Position numbers and translations under genes: made by a program
Shown here: positions 8,571-17,100 of the stretch, piece by piece
Numbering within the stretch: the stretch's first letter is position 1
Layout: each line of letters starts with the position of its first letter
The notes under the pieces: generated by a model
Seen by the model: the letters and a program-made list of their open reading frames with translations, nothing else
Databases searched by the model: none
What the model was told of the DNA's origin: nothing
From: an uncultured Chryseobacterium sp.
GTDB taxonomy: Bacteria > Bacteroidota > Bacteroidia > Flavobacteriales > Weeksellaceae
Length of the DNA stretch: 64,000 nucleotides
Assembly: GCA_913774355.1 (NCBI GenBank)
Contig: CAJYGB010000042.1
Span: forward strand, 62,001 to 126,000
Direction of reading: 5' to 3'

Positions 8571-9545
8571 TTAAGAATTTTCTAAGATATAAGAAAACAT
8601 CAATGGTGCACAGATGGTAGCGTCACTTTCAACGATAAATTTCGGTGTCGTGATATCCAGTTTCCCCCAGGTAATTTTCTCATTCGGAACAGCTCCGGAA
8701 TAAGATCCGTAAGAAGTGGTAGAATCTGAAATCTGGCAGAAATACGACCAGAAAGGAATGTCGTGCATTTCCATATCCTGATACAGCATCGGAACCACGC
8801 AAATCGGGAAATCCCCGGCAATCCCTCCTCCGATCTGGAAGAAACCTACACCTTTTCCGGCAGAGTTCTTCGTGTACCAGTCGGCAAGATACGTCATATA
8901 TTCGATACCGGATTTCATTGTGGTCGCCTTAAGCTCTCCCTTGATGCAGTAAGAGGCGAAGATGTTACCCATGGTGGAATCTTCCCATCCCGGTACAACA
9001 ATCGGAAGGTTTTTCTCTGCCGCCGCAATCATCCATGAGTTTTCTCTTGGAATTTCGTAATACTGTTCCAAAACTCCTGAAAGGATCATCCTGTACATAA
9101 ATTCGTGCGGGAAATACCTTTCGCCTTTCGCTTCAGCATCTTTCCAGATCTCAACGATATGTTTCTGCAATCTTCGGAATGCTTCTTCTTCAGGAATACA
9201 GGTATCGGTTACCCGGTTCAGCCCTCTTTCCAAAAGGTCCCACTCGTCCTGAGCCGTAAGATCCCTGTAATGAGGAACTCTTTCATAGTGAGAGTGCGCC
9301 ACAAGGTTCATCAGGTCTTCTTCAAGATTCGCTCCTGTACATGAAATGAAATCCACTTTATCCTGACGGATAATCTCTGCAAGGATTTTTCCAAGCTCTG
9401 CGGTAGACATCGCTCCAGCCAGCGTGATCATCATTTTTCCGCCGTCCTTAAGGTGGGCTACATATCCTTTGGAAGCATCCACCAAAGCTGCTGCGTTGAA
9501 GTGCAGGTAATACTTTTCTATGAATTCAGTTATCGGTTTGCTCAT
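8571..9545 (-). CDS. Deoxyhypusine synthase-like aminobutyltransferase
   Basis: A 324-residue cytosolic NAD-dependent enzyme of the deoxyhypusine synthase family. Family members move the aminobutyl group of spermidine to a lysine of eIF5A, or in bacteria more likely to putrescine (homospermidine synthase activity); bacteria have no eIF5A, so a small-molecule acceptor is inferred. The catalytic lysine context WGKLD near the C-terminus and the segments GAMSTAELGKIL, FISCTGANLEEDL, VPGWEDSTMGN and GVGFFQIGGGIAGDFPI fit the family. Start at 9545 (MSKPITEF): the TTG at 9563 overlaps the -7 element TATCTTTG at 9561-9568. It lies 27 bp downstream of the outer-membrane barrel gene, with its own promoter. 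Confidence 0.88.
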   Translation of the reverse strand: MSKPITEFIEKYYLHFNAAALVDASKGYVAHLKDGGKMMITLAGAMSTAELGKILAEIIRQDKVDFISCTGANLEEDLMNLVAHSHYERVPHYRDLTAQDEWDLLERGLNRVTDTCIPEEEAFRRLQKHIVEIWKDAEAKGERYFPHEFMYRMILSGVLEQYYEIPRENSWMIAAAEKNLPIVVPGWEDSTMGNIFASYCIKGELKATTMKSGIEYMTYLADWYTKNSAGKGVGFFQIGGGIAGDFPICVVPMLYQDMEMHDIPFWSYFCQISDSTTSYGSYSGAVPNEKITWGKLDITTPKFIVESDATICAPLMFSYILENS

Positions 9546-9560
9546 TTTTTTAAATTTGTG

Positions 9561-9568
9561 CAAAGATA
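9561..9568 (-). promoter_or_regulatory. -7 element of the deoxyhypusine-synthase-like gene
   Basis: TATCTTTG on the minus strand, 15 bp before the ATG. It matches the Bacteroidota TAnnTTTG consensus; no clear -33 TTG was found. Confidence 0.55.
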
Positions 9569-9572
9569 AAAC

Positions 9573-10217
9573 TTAAAAACGGAATGTAGCGGCTGCACTT
9601 AAAGAAAGTCTCGTTAAGCTTTCTTTTTGATCATCTCCTAACTCTACCGTCTGGCCGTTGTAGCTGAATTTGCTTAAAGTTCCCCCGGAAAGTCCCAGTT
9701 TAGGCCCGATCAAAATATTCTTATTAATCTGATACTGGTATGCAAAATCCAGTTCCGCTCCAAAAGTTGTTCCTTTGCCTTTCACGTTTTCCGTTTTGGA
9801 GGTATAGGTCATGGCACCTAAAGCGGCAGACATGAAAAGCTTATGCTTCGTATCATGAGCATCGTTGGTTAAGGTAACTTCCGGACCATAAAAATTGATG
9901 TTATCCTTGGTGCTGACATTAGCGGAAACCACATTCCCCATATTATCCATTACACTGAAACGGCCGCTTGTAGAAGCGCTGTAATTGGAATATTTAAATC
10001 CGATCAAAAGCCCGGTTTTCACTTCGTAGCGTAGGGCGACATCGAAGTTTACCCCGCTTTTTAATCCTTTTAAATATTCTTTCTGATCTCTGGAGAGATT
10101 CGCTGATGTTTTCGCAAGTCTCCAGGCATACCCTACAGATGGAGAAATAGAAATTTTCTGGGCAAAAGAAGCCACTGAAATAGAAAATACGCTCAATGCG
10201 ATAAGTTTTTTGATCAT
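9573..10217 (-). CDS. Outer-membrane beta-barrel protein
   Basis: A 214-residue protein with a Sec signal (MIKKLIALSVFSISVASFAQ) and alternating amphipathic beta strands. It ends in a terminal aromatic (LSLSAAATFRF), as barrel proteins recognised by the BAM machinery do. It resembles the small porin/OmpW-like barrels (OMP_b-brl) common in Bacteroidota. Specific function unknown. Segments such as GLLIGFKYSNYSASTSGRF and FGAELDFAYQYQINKNI look like barrel strands. Confidence 0.8.
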   Translation of the reverse strand: MIKKLIALSVFSISVASFAQKISISPSVGYAWRLAKTSANLSRDQKEYLKGLKSGVNFDVALRYEVKTGLLIGFKYSNYSASTSGRFSVMDNMGNVVSANVSTKDNINFYGPEVTLTNDAHDTKHKLFMSAALGAMTYTSKTENVKGKGTTFGAELDFAYQYQINKNILIGPKLGLSGGTLSKFSYNGQTVELGDDQKESLTRLSLSAAATFRF

Positions 10218-10405
10218 TAGTCTAAAATTTGCAGCAAAAATAACACGTGAATTGAAGGTAAAGGCGAATAAAATTTAACAATTAAAATGGGTGAAAAGGC
10301 TGGAAGAGGAAAGCTGGATGCTGGGAGTTTTTCCTGTAAATATAATGACTAATGGTATTGACTATGAAAATGACATCGTTGTTCAGTCTCTTTTAATGGT
10401 ATTTA
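10218..10405. repeat. Intergenic spacer carrying the second copy of a dispersed short repeat
   Basis: 10299-10331 (GCTGGAAGAGGAAAGCTGG, then ATGCTGGGAGTTTT) matches 6455-6485. No gene is seen in the spacer. Confidence 0.4.
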
Positions 10406-10798
10406 TTAATACTTAAATTTCCGGTTTTCTTTTTTCTCGGAAAGTTTCTTCTTTGTATCCAGTCTTTTCTGCTTCTGGTTTTTTGACGGCTTCGTGGCCC
10501 ATCTCTTTTTCGGAATTATTAAAGCATGGTCTACGAGATCAAGTACTTTCTCAATGGCTTTATTTTTATTGGCGAGTTGCGTCCTGCTTTCAGAAACGGT
10601 TAAGAACAGCAAACCATCGGCATTGATCCTGTTTTTTAATTTGGTTTGAATTACATCTTTCTGGTAATCATTAAAAAATCCGGATTCCGCAACATTCCAG
10701 AGAACCGTTACCGAAGTTTCGACTTTATTTACGTTCTGCCCGCCCGCCCCACTGCTGCGGGAAGTTTTGAAGCTGAGTTCCCTTGTAAAATCTTTCAT
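10406..10798 (-). CDS. arfB: Alternative ribosome-rescue factor ArfB (YaeJ/ICT1 peptidyl-tRNA hydrolase)
   Basis: A 130-residue release-factor-like hydrolase that frees peptides from ribosomes stalled without a stop codon. The catalytic GGQ lies in SSGAGGQNVNKVETSV near residue 20, as in all class-I release-factor catalytic domains. The lysine/arginine-rich C-terminal tail (KKRWATKPSKNQKQKRL...KKENRKFKY) that inserts into the empty mRNA channel is present. No codon-recognition domain is encoded. It sits 6 bp after the MenE-like gene stop, on the same strand, so co-transcription is likely. Confidence 0.93.
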   Translation of the reverse strand: MKDFTRELSFKTSRSSGAGGQNVNKVETSVTVLWNVAESGFFNDYQKDVIQTKLKNRINADGLLFLTVSESRTQLANKNKAIEKVLDLVDHALIIPKKRWATKPSKNQKQKRLDTKKKLSEKKENRKFKY

Positions 10799-10804
10799 TG
10801 AATT

Positions 10805-11839
10805 TTAATTTTTATGATCTAAGCTTTTCTCCAGCTCAATCCTGTTTACTTTTCCGTTGGGAGTTCTTGGGATTTTTTCCACGAAGATAACCTCTTTAGG
10901 CCGATGGAACTTTTTCTCATAACCGACGGCGGATAATTGTCGGTCCAGTTCTTCCGAAGGTTTTCCTTCAATCACCAATATCAATTTCTGACCCAAACGT
11001 TCATCGTCGATGCCTAAGAAAACCACTTCATTGGCAATTTCTTTCTTTACCAAAGCTTCAAGTTGTTCCGGAAAGATTTTTACTCCTCCGGAATTGATCA
11101 CGTTATCAAATCTTCCTAAAAATTTGAACTGATTTCCATTTTTAATATCCACTAAATCATTGGTCTGCAATATTTCTGAATTGATTTTGGGCGCAAATAT
11201 TTTTAAACAACCTCTCTCGTCCTGCGCTATTTCCACATGTTCAAATGCGGTGAAATAGTTTTCCGGATCAGGTACGATCTGCTTTAAAGCAATATGGGAA
11301 AGCGTTTCCGACATACCGTATGTTTCATAAATCCGTGTCTGATTGGATGAATGTCCGAGTACCCGGAAGATTTTCTTTTTTAAAGATTCTGAAACCGCAG
11401 CACCACCGATGATCAGGTTTTTAATTAAATATAATTTATCCAGCGAATTTTCCACCTGCAAAGGGGTCATGGCACAGAAATCTATTGTTACATCCAGATT
11501 TTCAAGAGGTTTCACAGACGGTTCTGCAATAATCAGTTTTAATTTTCTTACCATCGACCGTACCACCATCATTTTTCCGGAAATGTATTCGACAGGAAGG
11601 CAGATTAAGGCGGTGTCCCCTTCTTTTAATCCTAAGAAATTGCAGGTCATTTCTGCAGAGTTCACCATTTTCTTTTTTTCGATCTCAAAAATCTTTGGCG
11701 TTCCCGTAGAGCCGGAAGTCTGTACTTTTACCGTCTTGGAATCCGAGAACCATTCCTCCAGAAAATTACGGATTTTTGCTTCAAATTCCGAGTTGAAAGA
11801 TAATGGATTCATATTGAGATTATTAAAATCGATCTGCAT
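10805..11839 (-). CDS. menE: AMP-binding acyl-CoA ligase, probable o-succinylbenzoate-CoA ligase
   Basis: An ANL-superfamily adenylating enzyme. MenE ligates CoA to o-succinylbenzoate in menaquinone synthesis. The phosphate loop TSGSTGTPK lies near the N-terminus. The A5-like motif YETYGMSETLSHIA, the hinge FLGRFDNVINSGGVKI and the C-terminal lysine in RTPNGKVNRIEL are all visible. About 344 residues, short for the superfamily but normal for Flavobacteriia MenE. The ATG at 11839 (MQIDFNNLNMNPL) was chosen; the open frame extends to 11983 but would then run antisense through tRNA-Gln. ATG 11812 is an alternative. No other men gene is adjacent, so the substrate is inferred. Confidence 0.8.
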   Translation of the reverse strand: MQIDFNNLNMNPLSFNSEFEAKIRNFLEEWFSDSKTVKVQTSGSTGTPKIFEIEKKKMVNSAEMTCNFLGLKEGDTALICLPVEYISGKMMVVRSMVRKLKLIIAEPSVKPLENLDVTIDFCAMTPLQVENSLDKLYLIKNLIIGGAAVSESLKKKIFRVLGHSSNQTRIYETYGMSETLSHIALKQIVPDPENYFTAFEHVEIAQDERGCLKIFAPKINSEILQTNDLVDIKNGNQFKFLGRFDNVINSGGVKIFPEQLEALVKKEIANEVVFLGIDDERLGQKLILVIEGKPSEELDRQLSAVGYEKKFHRPKEVIFVEKIPRTPNGKVNRIELEKSLDHKN

Positions 11840-11890
11840 AAGTACCGTGTCTAAAACTCCTGTAAATTTAAAAAAAAGTTTAAAAAGTTC

Positions 11891-11920
11891 TTGCATGTAA
11901 TGAAAAAAGCTGTAAATTTG
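11891..11920 (+). promoter_or_regulatory. tRNA-Gln promoter, TTG-N19-TAAATTTG
   Basis: TTG at 11891-11893 and TAAATTTG at 11913-11920 are separated by exactly 19 bp, the canonical Bacteroidota sigma-A arrangement. The tRNA starts 18 bp downstream. It is the best reference promoter in the window. Confidence 0.85.
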
Positions 11921-11938
11921 CACCACTAAAACAAACAG

Positions 11939-12009
11939 AGACTCATGGTGTAGCGGTAACACTACTGATTTTGGTTCAGTCATCTGGGGTTCGAATCCCT
12001 GTGAGTCTA
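11939..12009 (+). tRNA. tRNA-Gln (anticodon TTG)
   Basis: A 7-bp acceptor stem AGACTCA/TGAGTCT, a D-arm with GTAGCGGTAA, an anticodon stem-loop ACTGA-TTTTGGT-TCAGT with TTG as anticodon, and a T-arm GGG-TTCGAAT-CCC. Discriminator base A; the CCA end is not encoded. It lies between the divergent MenE-like gene and the end of the giant-protein operon. Confidence 0.97.
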
Positions 12010-12012
12010 CGA

Positions 12013-12041
12013 AAAACCATCCTTTTAAGGGTGGTTTTTTT
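12013..12041 (+). terminator. Terminator after tRNA-Gln
   Basis: AACCATCC-TTTTAA-GGGTGGTT pairs with one G-U and runs into seven T residues. Confidence 0.85.
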
Positions 12042-12061
12042 GTTTTTATTTTTGTTTAAAG

Positions 12062-12093
12062 CAAAAAAAAGATGCAGAAATTATTCTGCACCT
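12062..12093 (-). terminator. Terminator of the giant-protein operon
   Basis: On the minus strand AGGTGCAGAA-TAAT-TTCTGCATCT is followed by TTTTTT. It lies 25-50 bp after the stop of the last gene of the operon and supports a transcription unit ending here. Confidence 0.85.
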
Positions 12094-12115
12094 TTATCAA
12101 ATCATTTCATAAATA

Positions 12116-12823
12116 TTAAAGTTGAGTGGCGTCGCTTACAATAAGCTTCAGATCGCCTTCTTTTAAAATCCCTCCGTTTCCTACGTACATTGAATCTACT
12201 TTGAATGTTGAAAAGTAAATACTTGGTAATTTAAGCCATAAATACACATGCTGGTCTGAACCTACATACTGCCCTGCTGTAATAGCGGTAGAGGCTGCTA
12301 CATAAGATTTGTGACTTATAATATTTCCCGCAGGCGGATAGCAATATCCTACCCAGGTCACATCGATAATGTCGGCTTGTCCATAATTATAGCCTGTAGC
12401 CTTAAGGTGATACATCGCATAACTATTGGTGATATTATAAGGAAGCTTTATATGGAAAATCTTGGTGGAACTTTGTTCTGAGGTAAAATATTTAAGAATA
12501 CCCTCCCTAGTACTTCCCCTATCGGTGGAACCTTCCAGGTTCAGTACAACATTTCCGGTTTGTCCGTTCACCGTTTGTACCAGACTGTTCGGAATTCCCA
12601 TGTTGTTTTTGATATCCTGAAGGGAAATCTGCGCCACAACGGAGTTATCCATTCCCCTGAGCTTCAGATATCCATTTTCGGTATTGATATTATTGGTAAT
12701 TCGTTTAAGTTCCGGACCACTTAAATGGGCATAGCTATCCAAAAGATCTGCGAACTGAGCCTCCGTAGGTCTTTTTGTCGCTTTGAAATATTCTTTTAAT
12801 TCCGGTATTGTTTTTTTAGGCAT
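12116..12823 (-). CDS. Tail-fibre-like protein with N-terminal docking module, 235 residues
   Basis: No enzyme motif. The first ~35 residues (TIPELKEYFKATKRPTEAQF, then ADLLDSYAHL) are nearly the same as those of the preceding 443-residue protein, so both probably attach to the same partner. The middle contains VNGQTGNVVLNL, a turn-rich motif common in phage tail fibres. The last ~120 residues are aromatic and beta-rich (TWVGYCYPPAGN, SDQHVYLWLKLPSIYF), like a receptor-binding tip. No signal peptide. It overlaps the 443-residue gene by 8 bp and ends the operon. A tip or adhesin subunit is inferred. Confidence 0.65.
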   Translation of the reverse strand: MPKKTIPELKEYFKATKRPTEAQFADLLDSYAHLSGPELKRITNNINTENGYLKLRGMDNSVVAQISLQDIKNNMGIPNSLVQTVNGQTGNVVLNLEGSTDRGSTREGILKYFTSEQSSTKIFHIKLPYNITNSYAMYHLKATGYNYGQADIIDVTWVGYCYPPAGNIISHKSYVAASTAITAGQYVGSDQHVYLWLKLPSIYFSTFKVDSMYVGNGGILKEGDLKLIVSDATQL

Positions 12824-14147
12824 TGGTGTTATTTATCTGTGATTTTAACTGTTCTAATTCTTTATTTTGGGCTATCATGTACAATGTTAGCTCTTCAATT
12901 TTCTGAAGGAGTTTGATCTGGAATTCTCCAACCGTAACCCCATTCTCCGTCATTTCTTTTGCCGAAGGAATTTCCGGAAGATGCTGTTTTTCTGAAATGA
13001 ATTTTTCCAGATCCTGCATTCCCCAAAGATTATAATCCTGAGCGAATACGAAATCGGCAGTCGGAGAAGCGGAGACTACAAAATCTTTGGCTTCCACCTT
13101 TCCCTGAAAAGCAGCATTACCGTTTGCCGCGAATCTGGCTTTTTCATTCCCATTAAATTTGATAGTATAAGCCGAGATATCTGTTCCTCCGCCTCTTACA
13201 ATTCCAACATCACAAGATTCATTATACCATGTATACCGAATGGCCGCATTCATTTTGTCTACGTAATTCGTAAATTGAACAAATTGGATAGATTTTGGCT
13301 CGCTGTTCAGGAATTGGAGATGCAATTGGGATTGAGGATTATCAGTACCAATTCCTACATTTCCGCCATCTCTGTTGAATACCGTATTATTTCCAATCGG
13401 ATTTACCTGTAAAGGAGCACCGGCATGGCTTTGAATCCATGTATGTTGTTGATTATATCCCATCCGGAGATTAGGTGCACTTTCATCTCCGATTAAGAAA
13501 GTGCCATATTGATCGGGGGTTGAAGCAGAAGAAGTGACCTGCAATTTTGATTTAGGATTCTTAGTGCCAATACCCAGATTGTCATTATAGTTTACATAAT
13601 GTTTTTGCTGGCCTGTTAATGGTTTGGTATAAACCGAAGATAGACTGATTTCATGTGCAATTGATTTAACTGGAGAATGATGAATAAGTCTTAAAGCATA
13701 ATCGTTACCATTGGAATTGGTATGATATATCGTAATTTTATACTGATTAAGATTACTATCCCAAACTAACTCATCAATATAAATATTATTTACCATTTCG
13801 CCTGATGCTTCAACAATTCTTGATACAGAAGGAAACCAAATATCATTATCCGGATTGGCACCCATAACCAAAAGTTTTTTTATGACACCTACGGTATTCT
13901 GGTAGTTATAAAAGCCTGCAATTTCTACTTCAAACCATCCATTAATAAAAGGATTTCCTAATAAAATATCAATTGCCTGGTTTGCCTGCTGATTGGGGAA
14001 AGTAAATTTAAAATCATTACTTTCTCTATAATAAGTCGTTGCGTCCAGATGTACATAACTGTCCAGTAAATCTCCAAACTGCCCTTCCGTAGGTCTCTTT
14101 GCTGCCTTAAAATATTCTTTTAGCTGCGGTATTGTTCTCTTTGACAT
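12816..14147 (-). CDS. Tail-fibre-like protein with C-terminal coiled-coil chaperone-type region, 443 residues
   Basis: Begins with the same module as its downstream neighbour (TIPQLKEYFKAAKRPTEGQF, then GDLLDSYVHL). The central part has repeated NLGIGTKNPKSKLQV / NVGIGTDNPQSQLHL units, typical of trimeric beta fibre shafts. The end (AQDYNLWGMQDLEKFISEKQ, then HLPEIPSAKEM, then a heptad-rich tail) matches the C-terminal region of Bacteroidota tail-fibre-domain proteins, related in layout to S74-type intramolecular chaperones. No signal peptide is present. It follows the 2056-residue gene by 12 bp. It probably forms a trimeric fibre on a larger particle; inference only. Confidence 0.7.
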   Translation of the reverse strand: MSKRTIPQLKEYFKAAKRPTEGQFGDLLDSYVHLDATTYYRESNDFKFTFPNQQANQAIDILLGNPFINGWFEVEIAGFYNYQNTVGVIKKLLVMGANPDNDIWFPSVSRIVEASGEMVNNIYIDELVWDSNLNQYKITIYHTNSNGNDYALRLIHHSPVKSIAHEISLSSVYTKPLTGQQKHYVNYNDNLGIGTKNPKSKLQVTSSASTPDQYGTFLIGDESAPNLRMGYNQQHTWIQSHAGAPLQVNPIGNNTVFNRDGGNVGIGTDNPQSQLHLQFLNSEPKSIQFVQFTNYVDKMNAAIRYTWYNESCDVGIVRGGGTDISAYTIKFNGNEKARFAANGNAAFQGKVEAKDFVVSASPTADFVFAQDYNLWGMQDLEKFISEKQHLPEIPSAKEMTENGVTVGEFQIKLLQKIEELTLYMIAQNKELEQLKSQINNTNA

Positions 14148-14159
14148 AATTGCTAATTT

Positions 14160-17100
14160 TTAAATGTTGTGTCTGATGATAAAAGTTCCCTGCATGATCA
14201 TTCCATCGGTTCCGTCCGAAGAAATACCGCCGATATCCGACCAGGTTTCTTTTTTATAAATGGTTAAAATTTTCTCTTGGGTACTGTACATATTCGATGT
14301 ATTCTGAGCCACCAGCTTAAAGTGATGATACAGAACATTGCCAGCATCTTTAATTGGCATCGGATCCATATCTAATTGTTCCAACGGCAGATAAAATTCA
14401 TTTCCCGTAAGATCAAAGGTTTCCTGAAGTACCCACGATTCTGCCCCGGTAGCAGCATTAGTTTCCGATAGATACAGGTTGGCTTTGGAGGTATCTTTAG
14501 CATCCGTATGGATTCTGGCAATCTCTTTCCAATTGCCTTGGTTACTCATTTTATACAAGCTGTACTTTCCTTTATAACAAACCTGTTCCCAGGATAAAAT
14601 CACCCAATTGATCGTGTCCGAATCTACAGGTACCGGTTCAGAATGGTATTTCAGTTCAGGGGTCGGCGGATTATAATTTTCCACCAAGGTACTTACCACT
14701 ACTTTTGACGGCATGGAAGGGGCTTCTTCCACCACTACTTTTGAAGCAGGAGGAGATACGTTATAATCGGTTGTAGAGTATTCCACTTTTCGGGTTACCA
14801 CAACACGGTAGAAAAGGAGATCACCATAAGGTTTATCTGCTAAATCCTCAAACTCATCATACACTACCCAGTTATCGGATGCCGCATCAGTCTCCAGATC
14901 AGCCACATTTACTGTTTTAATATGCTGCATACTCAAAATTGAATCTGCATCCAGCTTATTGGTGGCCCGGTAAAGCGATACTTTTGTAATTTTCTGCACT
15001 TCCGGATAAGGATTGACTTCCACTTTTACTTTCGCAGTAATTCCAAGGGTTGCGTTATCAACTACCGGTAAAAGGCTTGCAATCTTAGGCGGTTCTGCCG
15101 GATTGGTATTCACCAGCTTGATCGGCCCTAAAAAGGGACTGAATTCTCCCATCTGCATCTGGTTTCCGAACTCCCTGGCCCCGTAAAAATAGAAGTTGTC
15201 TGAAGCTCCGTCCAGCGTAAAGTCGGTAAACAGGGTAGAATGTTTCGGAACGGAACTATATATTGCTGCCATCGGAGCCATATCGAAATCGGCATGGTTA
15301 ACAGGCAACAAGTATCCTGAAGCATCCCGGATATTCTGTTTTTTATTCTTCGGTCGATGGCCTGCCGGATCCGAAAAACTCATATTTTTAATATGCTGAT
15401 AGATCATCGGAACTTCCGTTAAAGGCAGGAAACAGTTGAAGATCCTTTCTTTGATGAAATGGCCCAGTCTCAATTCGTCCGAGGTATTGGCAATTGCACT
15501 GATGACTTTATGGTTAAGAGGGTAATTATGGTTTTTCCATTTCGTTTCATCCAACAACGGATTTTGCGCAGCCGTCAGGTTAAAGTAACGGTTATGTTCC
15601 TTGATAAAGGTATTGATGGCTTCCATTAAATCCTCACTGTCCGGAATCGGCATCCTGAATTTTTTTGGTCCGACTTCCGGCAGTTCCATATACCCTGTAC
15701 TTCCGATATTGGTCAGCATATCAAAGTCCATAAAGTTGGTCCACCGGTTGTTGAAAAATACTTCATCCATCCCGCCCAATTCGTTCAAGCTATTTTTGAT
15801 CATCTCAATCGTGGATGGCTTGTATAAAGCAGCCATCAGAAGAGTATTATTTGCCCTGAAAAACTGTACGGAATAAGGTTTATGAGCATATTCGGTAATA
15901 AAACTGTAGGTCGATTTTCCGAATTTATCCGGTCTGGTGGCATATTTTGATCCCATCGGCTGTTTCGGTTGTTTCGGTTCGATAATTTTATTCGCGAACA
16001 TGACGGCAGGAACCCCGAATTTCGATTTATATTTTGCGCCCTGCATATCCAACGTATCGTTGTCTACACTCCGTAAACCGAAAATGGAATATCTTACATC
16101 TTCGTTGTCTCCCGGCAGGATGGCATCCTGCGTGAGGTTGTTGGCTACATTCTTATACAGATATACTTTGTAGGAAGGGTAATAATTTAGCTGGAGTGAT
16201 GTCCCCAAAACAGGATCCGTAGGTTTGGCAGGAAGTGTCTGGCCTCCCAACACGTGAAATATAGGCTCATGACTGCTATTTTCTTCAATAATGAAATTGT
16301 TATCATAGATATACAGGACCAGATCATTATTGGTTCCGATATTTTCAGTTCTTACCACTTTGAAGACGGATCTGGATTCGATAGGATGGCCATTGTTGTA
16401 ATCTTCATTCGTAAAAATCCTCACAATACCATTCTGCCATTCTACCGAATGCGAACCTTCATTGTATTGTGAATGCTTAGCCATTTTGAAACCTGGAAAG
16501 GTAATTTTATAAACTCCTTTATGCACATAAGGCTCTGCAGGATAACTGATCACGTCTCCCTGACTGTTCTGATAAACCGTAAGTTTTTCGAAATACTTCT
16601 CTACTGTGGCCTGTTTCCAGAACCCCCTGCTCTTTTCAAGATAACGCTGGCTTTCTCCGTTAGATGAAGGGGTTTCGATAACTTCTCTGTGGACCGTCCA
16701 GTCATTGGTTCCAATCTTGACCTTCAGTGAATTCGGATTTTTTATCCCCCAGGTAGAGGTGTTCTGCATATTTTCCGTAACGCTGAAAAGACCTTCCGTA
16801 GCCGGATTGATAACAGGAAGTGTCAAGCTGGCCTGATCAATAAGCGGTGTTGTTCCTGCAATAATCGCTGCACTGGCTGCTTTTTTAAAGACCGTAAAGT
16901 GAAGGCCTGTTGAGGTCTGGTCTATCCCATTGATGATATAGCTGTCCCCATCCATTAGGAATATGCTTCCAATATAATCGCTTACCGCTGTTCCGGCAGG
17001 AATTTCGGATTTGTAAGTCTGTACCTGAATAGAAGGCTGTGTTACTCCGGCGTTTGCTGCTCCTGAACCGGGGACCAAGTAGTCTTTGGTTTTGATGATC

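Noticed and set aside
11840..11983. N-terminal extension of the MenE-like protein
   Set aside because: The extra 48 codons run antisense through tRNA-Gln and do not look like an ANL-enzyme N-terminus; ATG 11839 is preferred.
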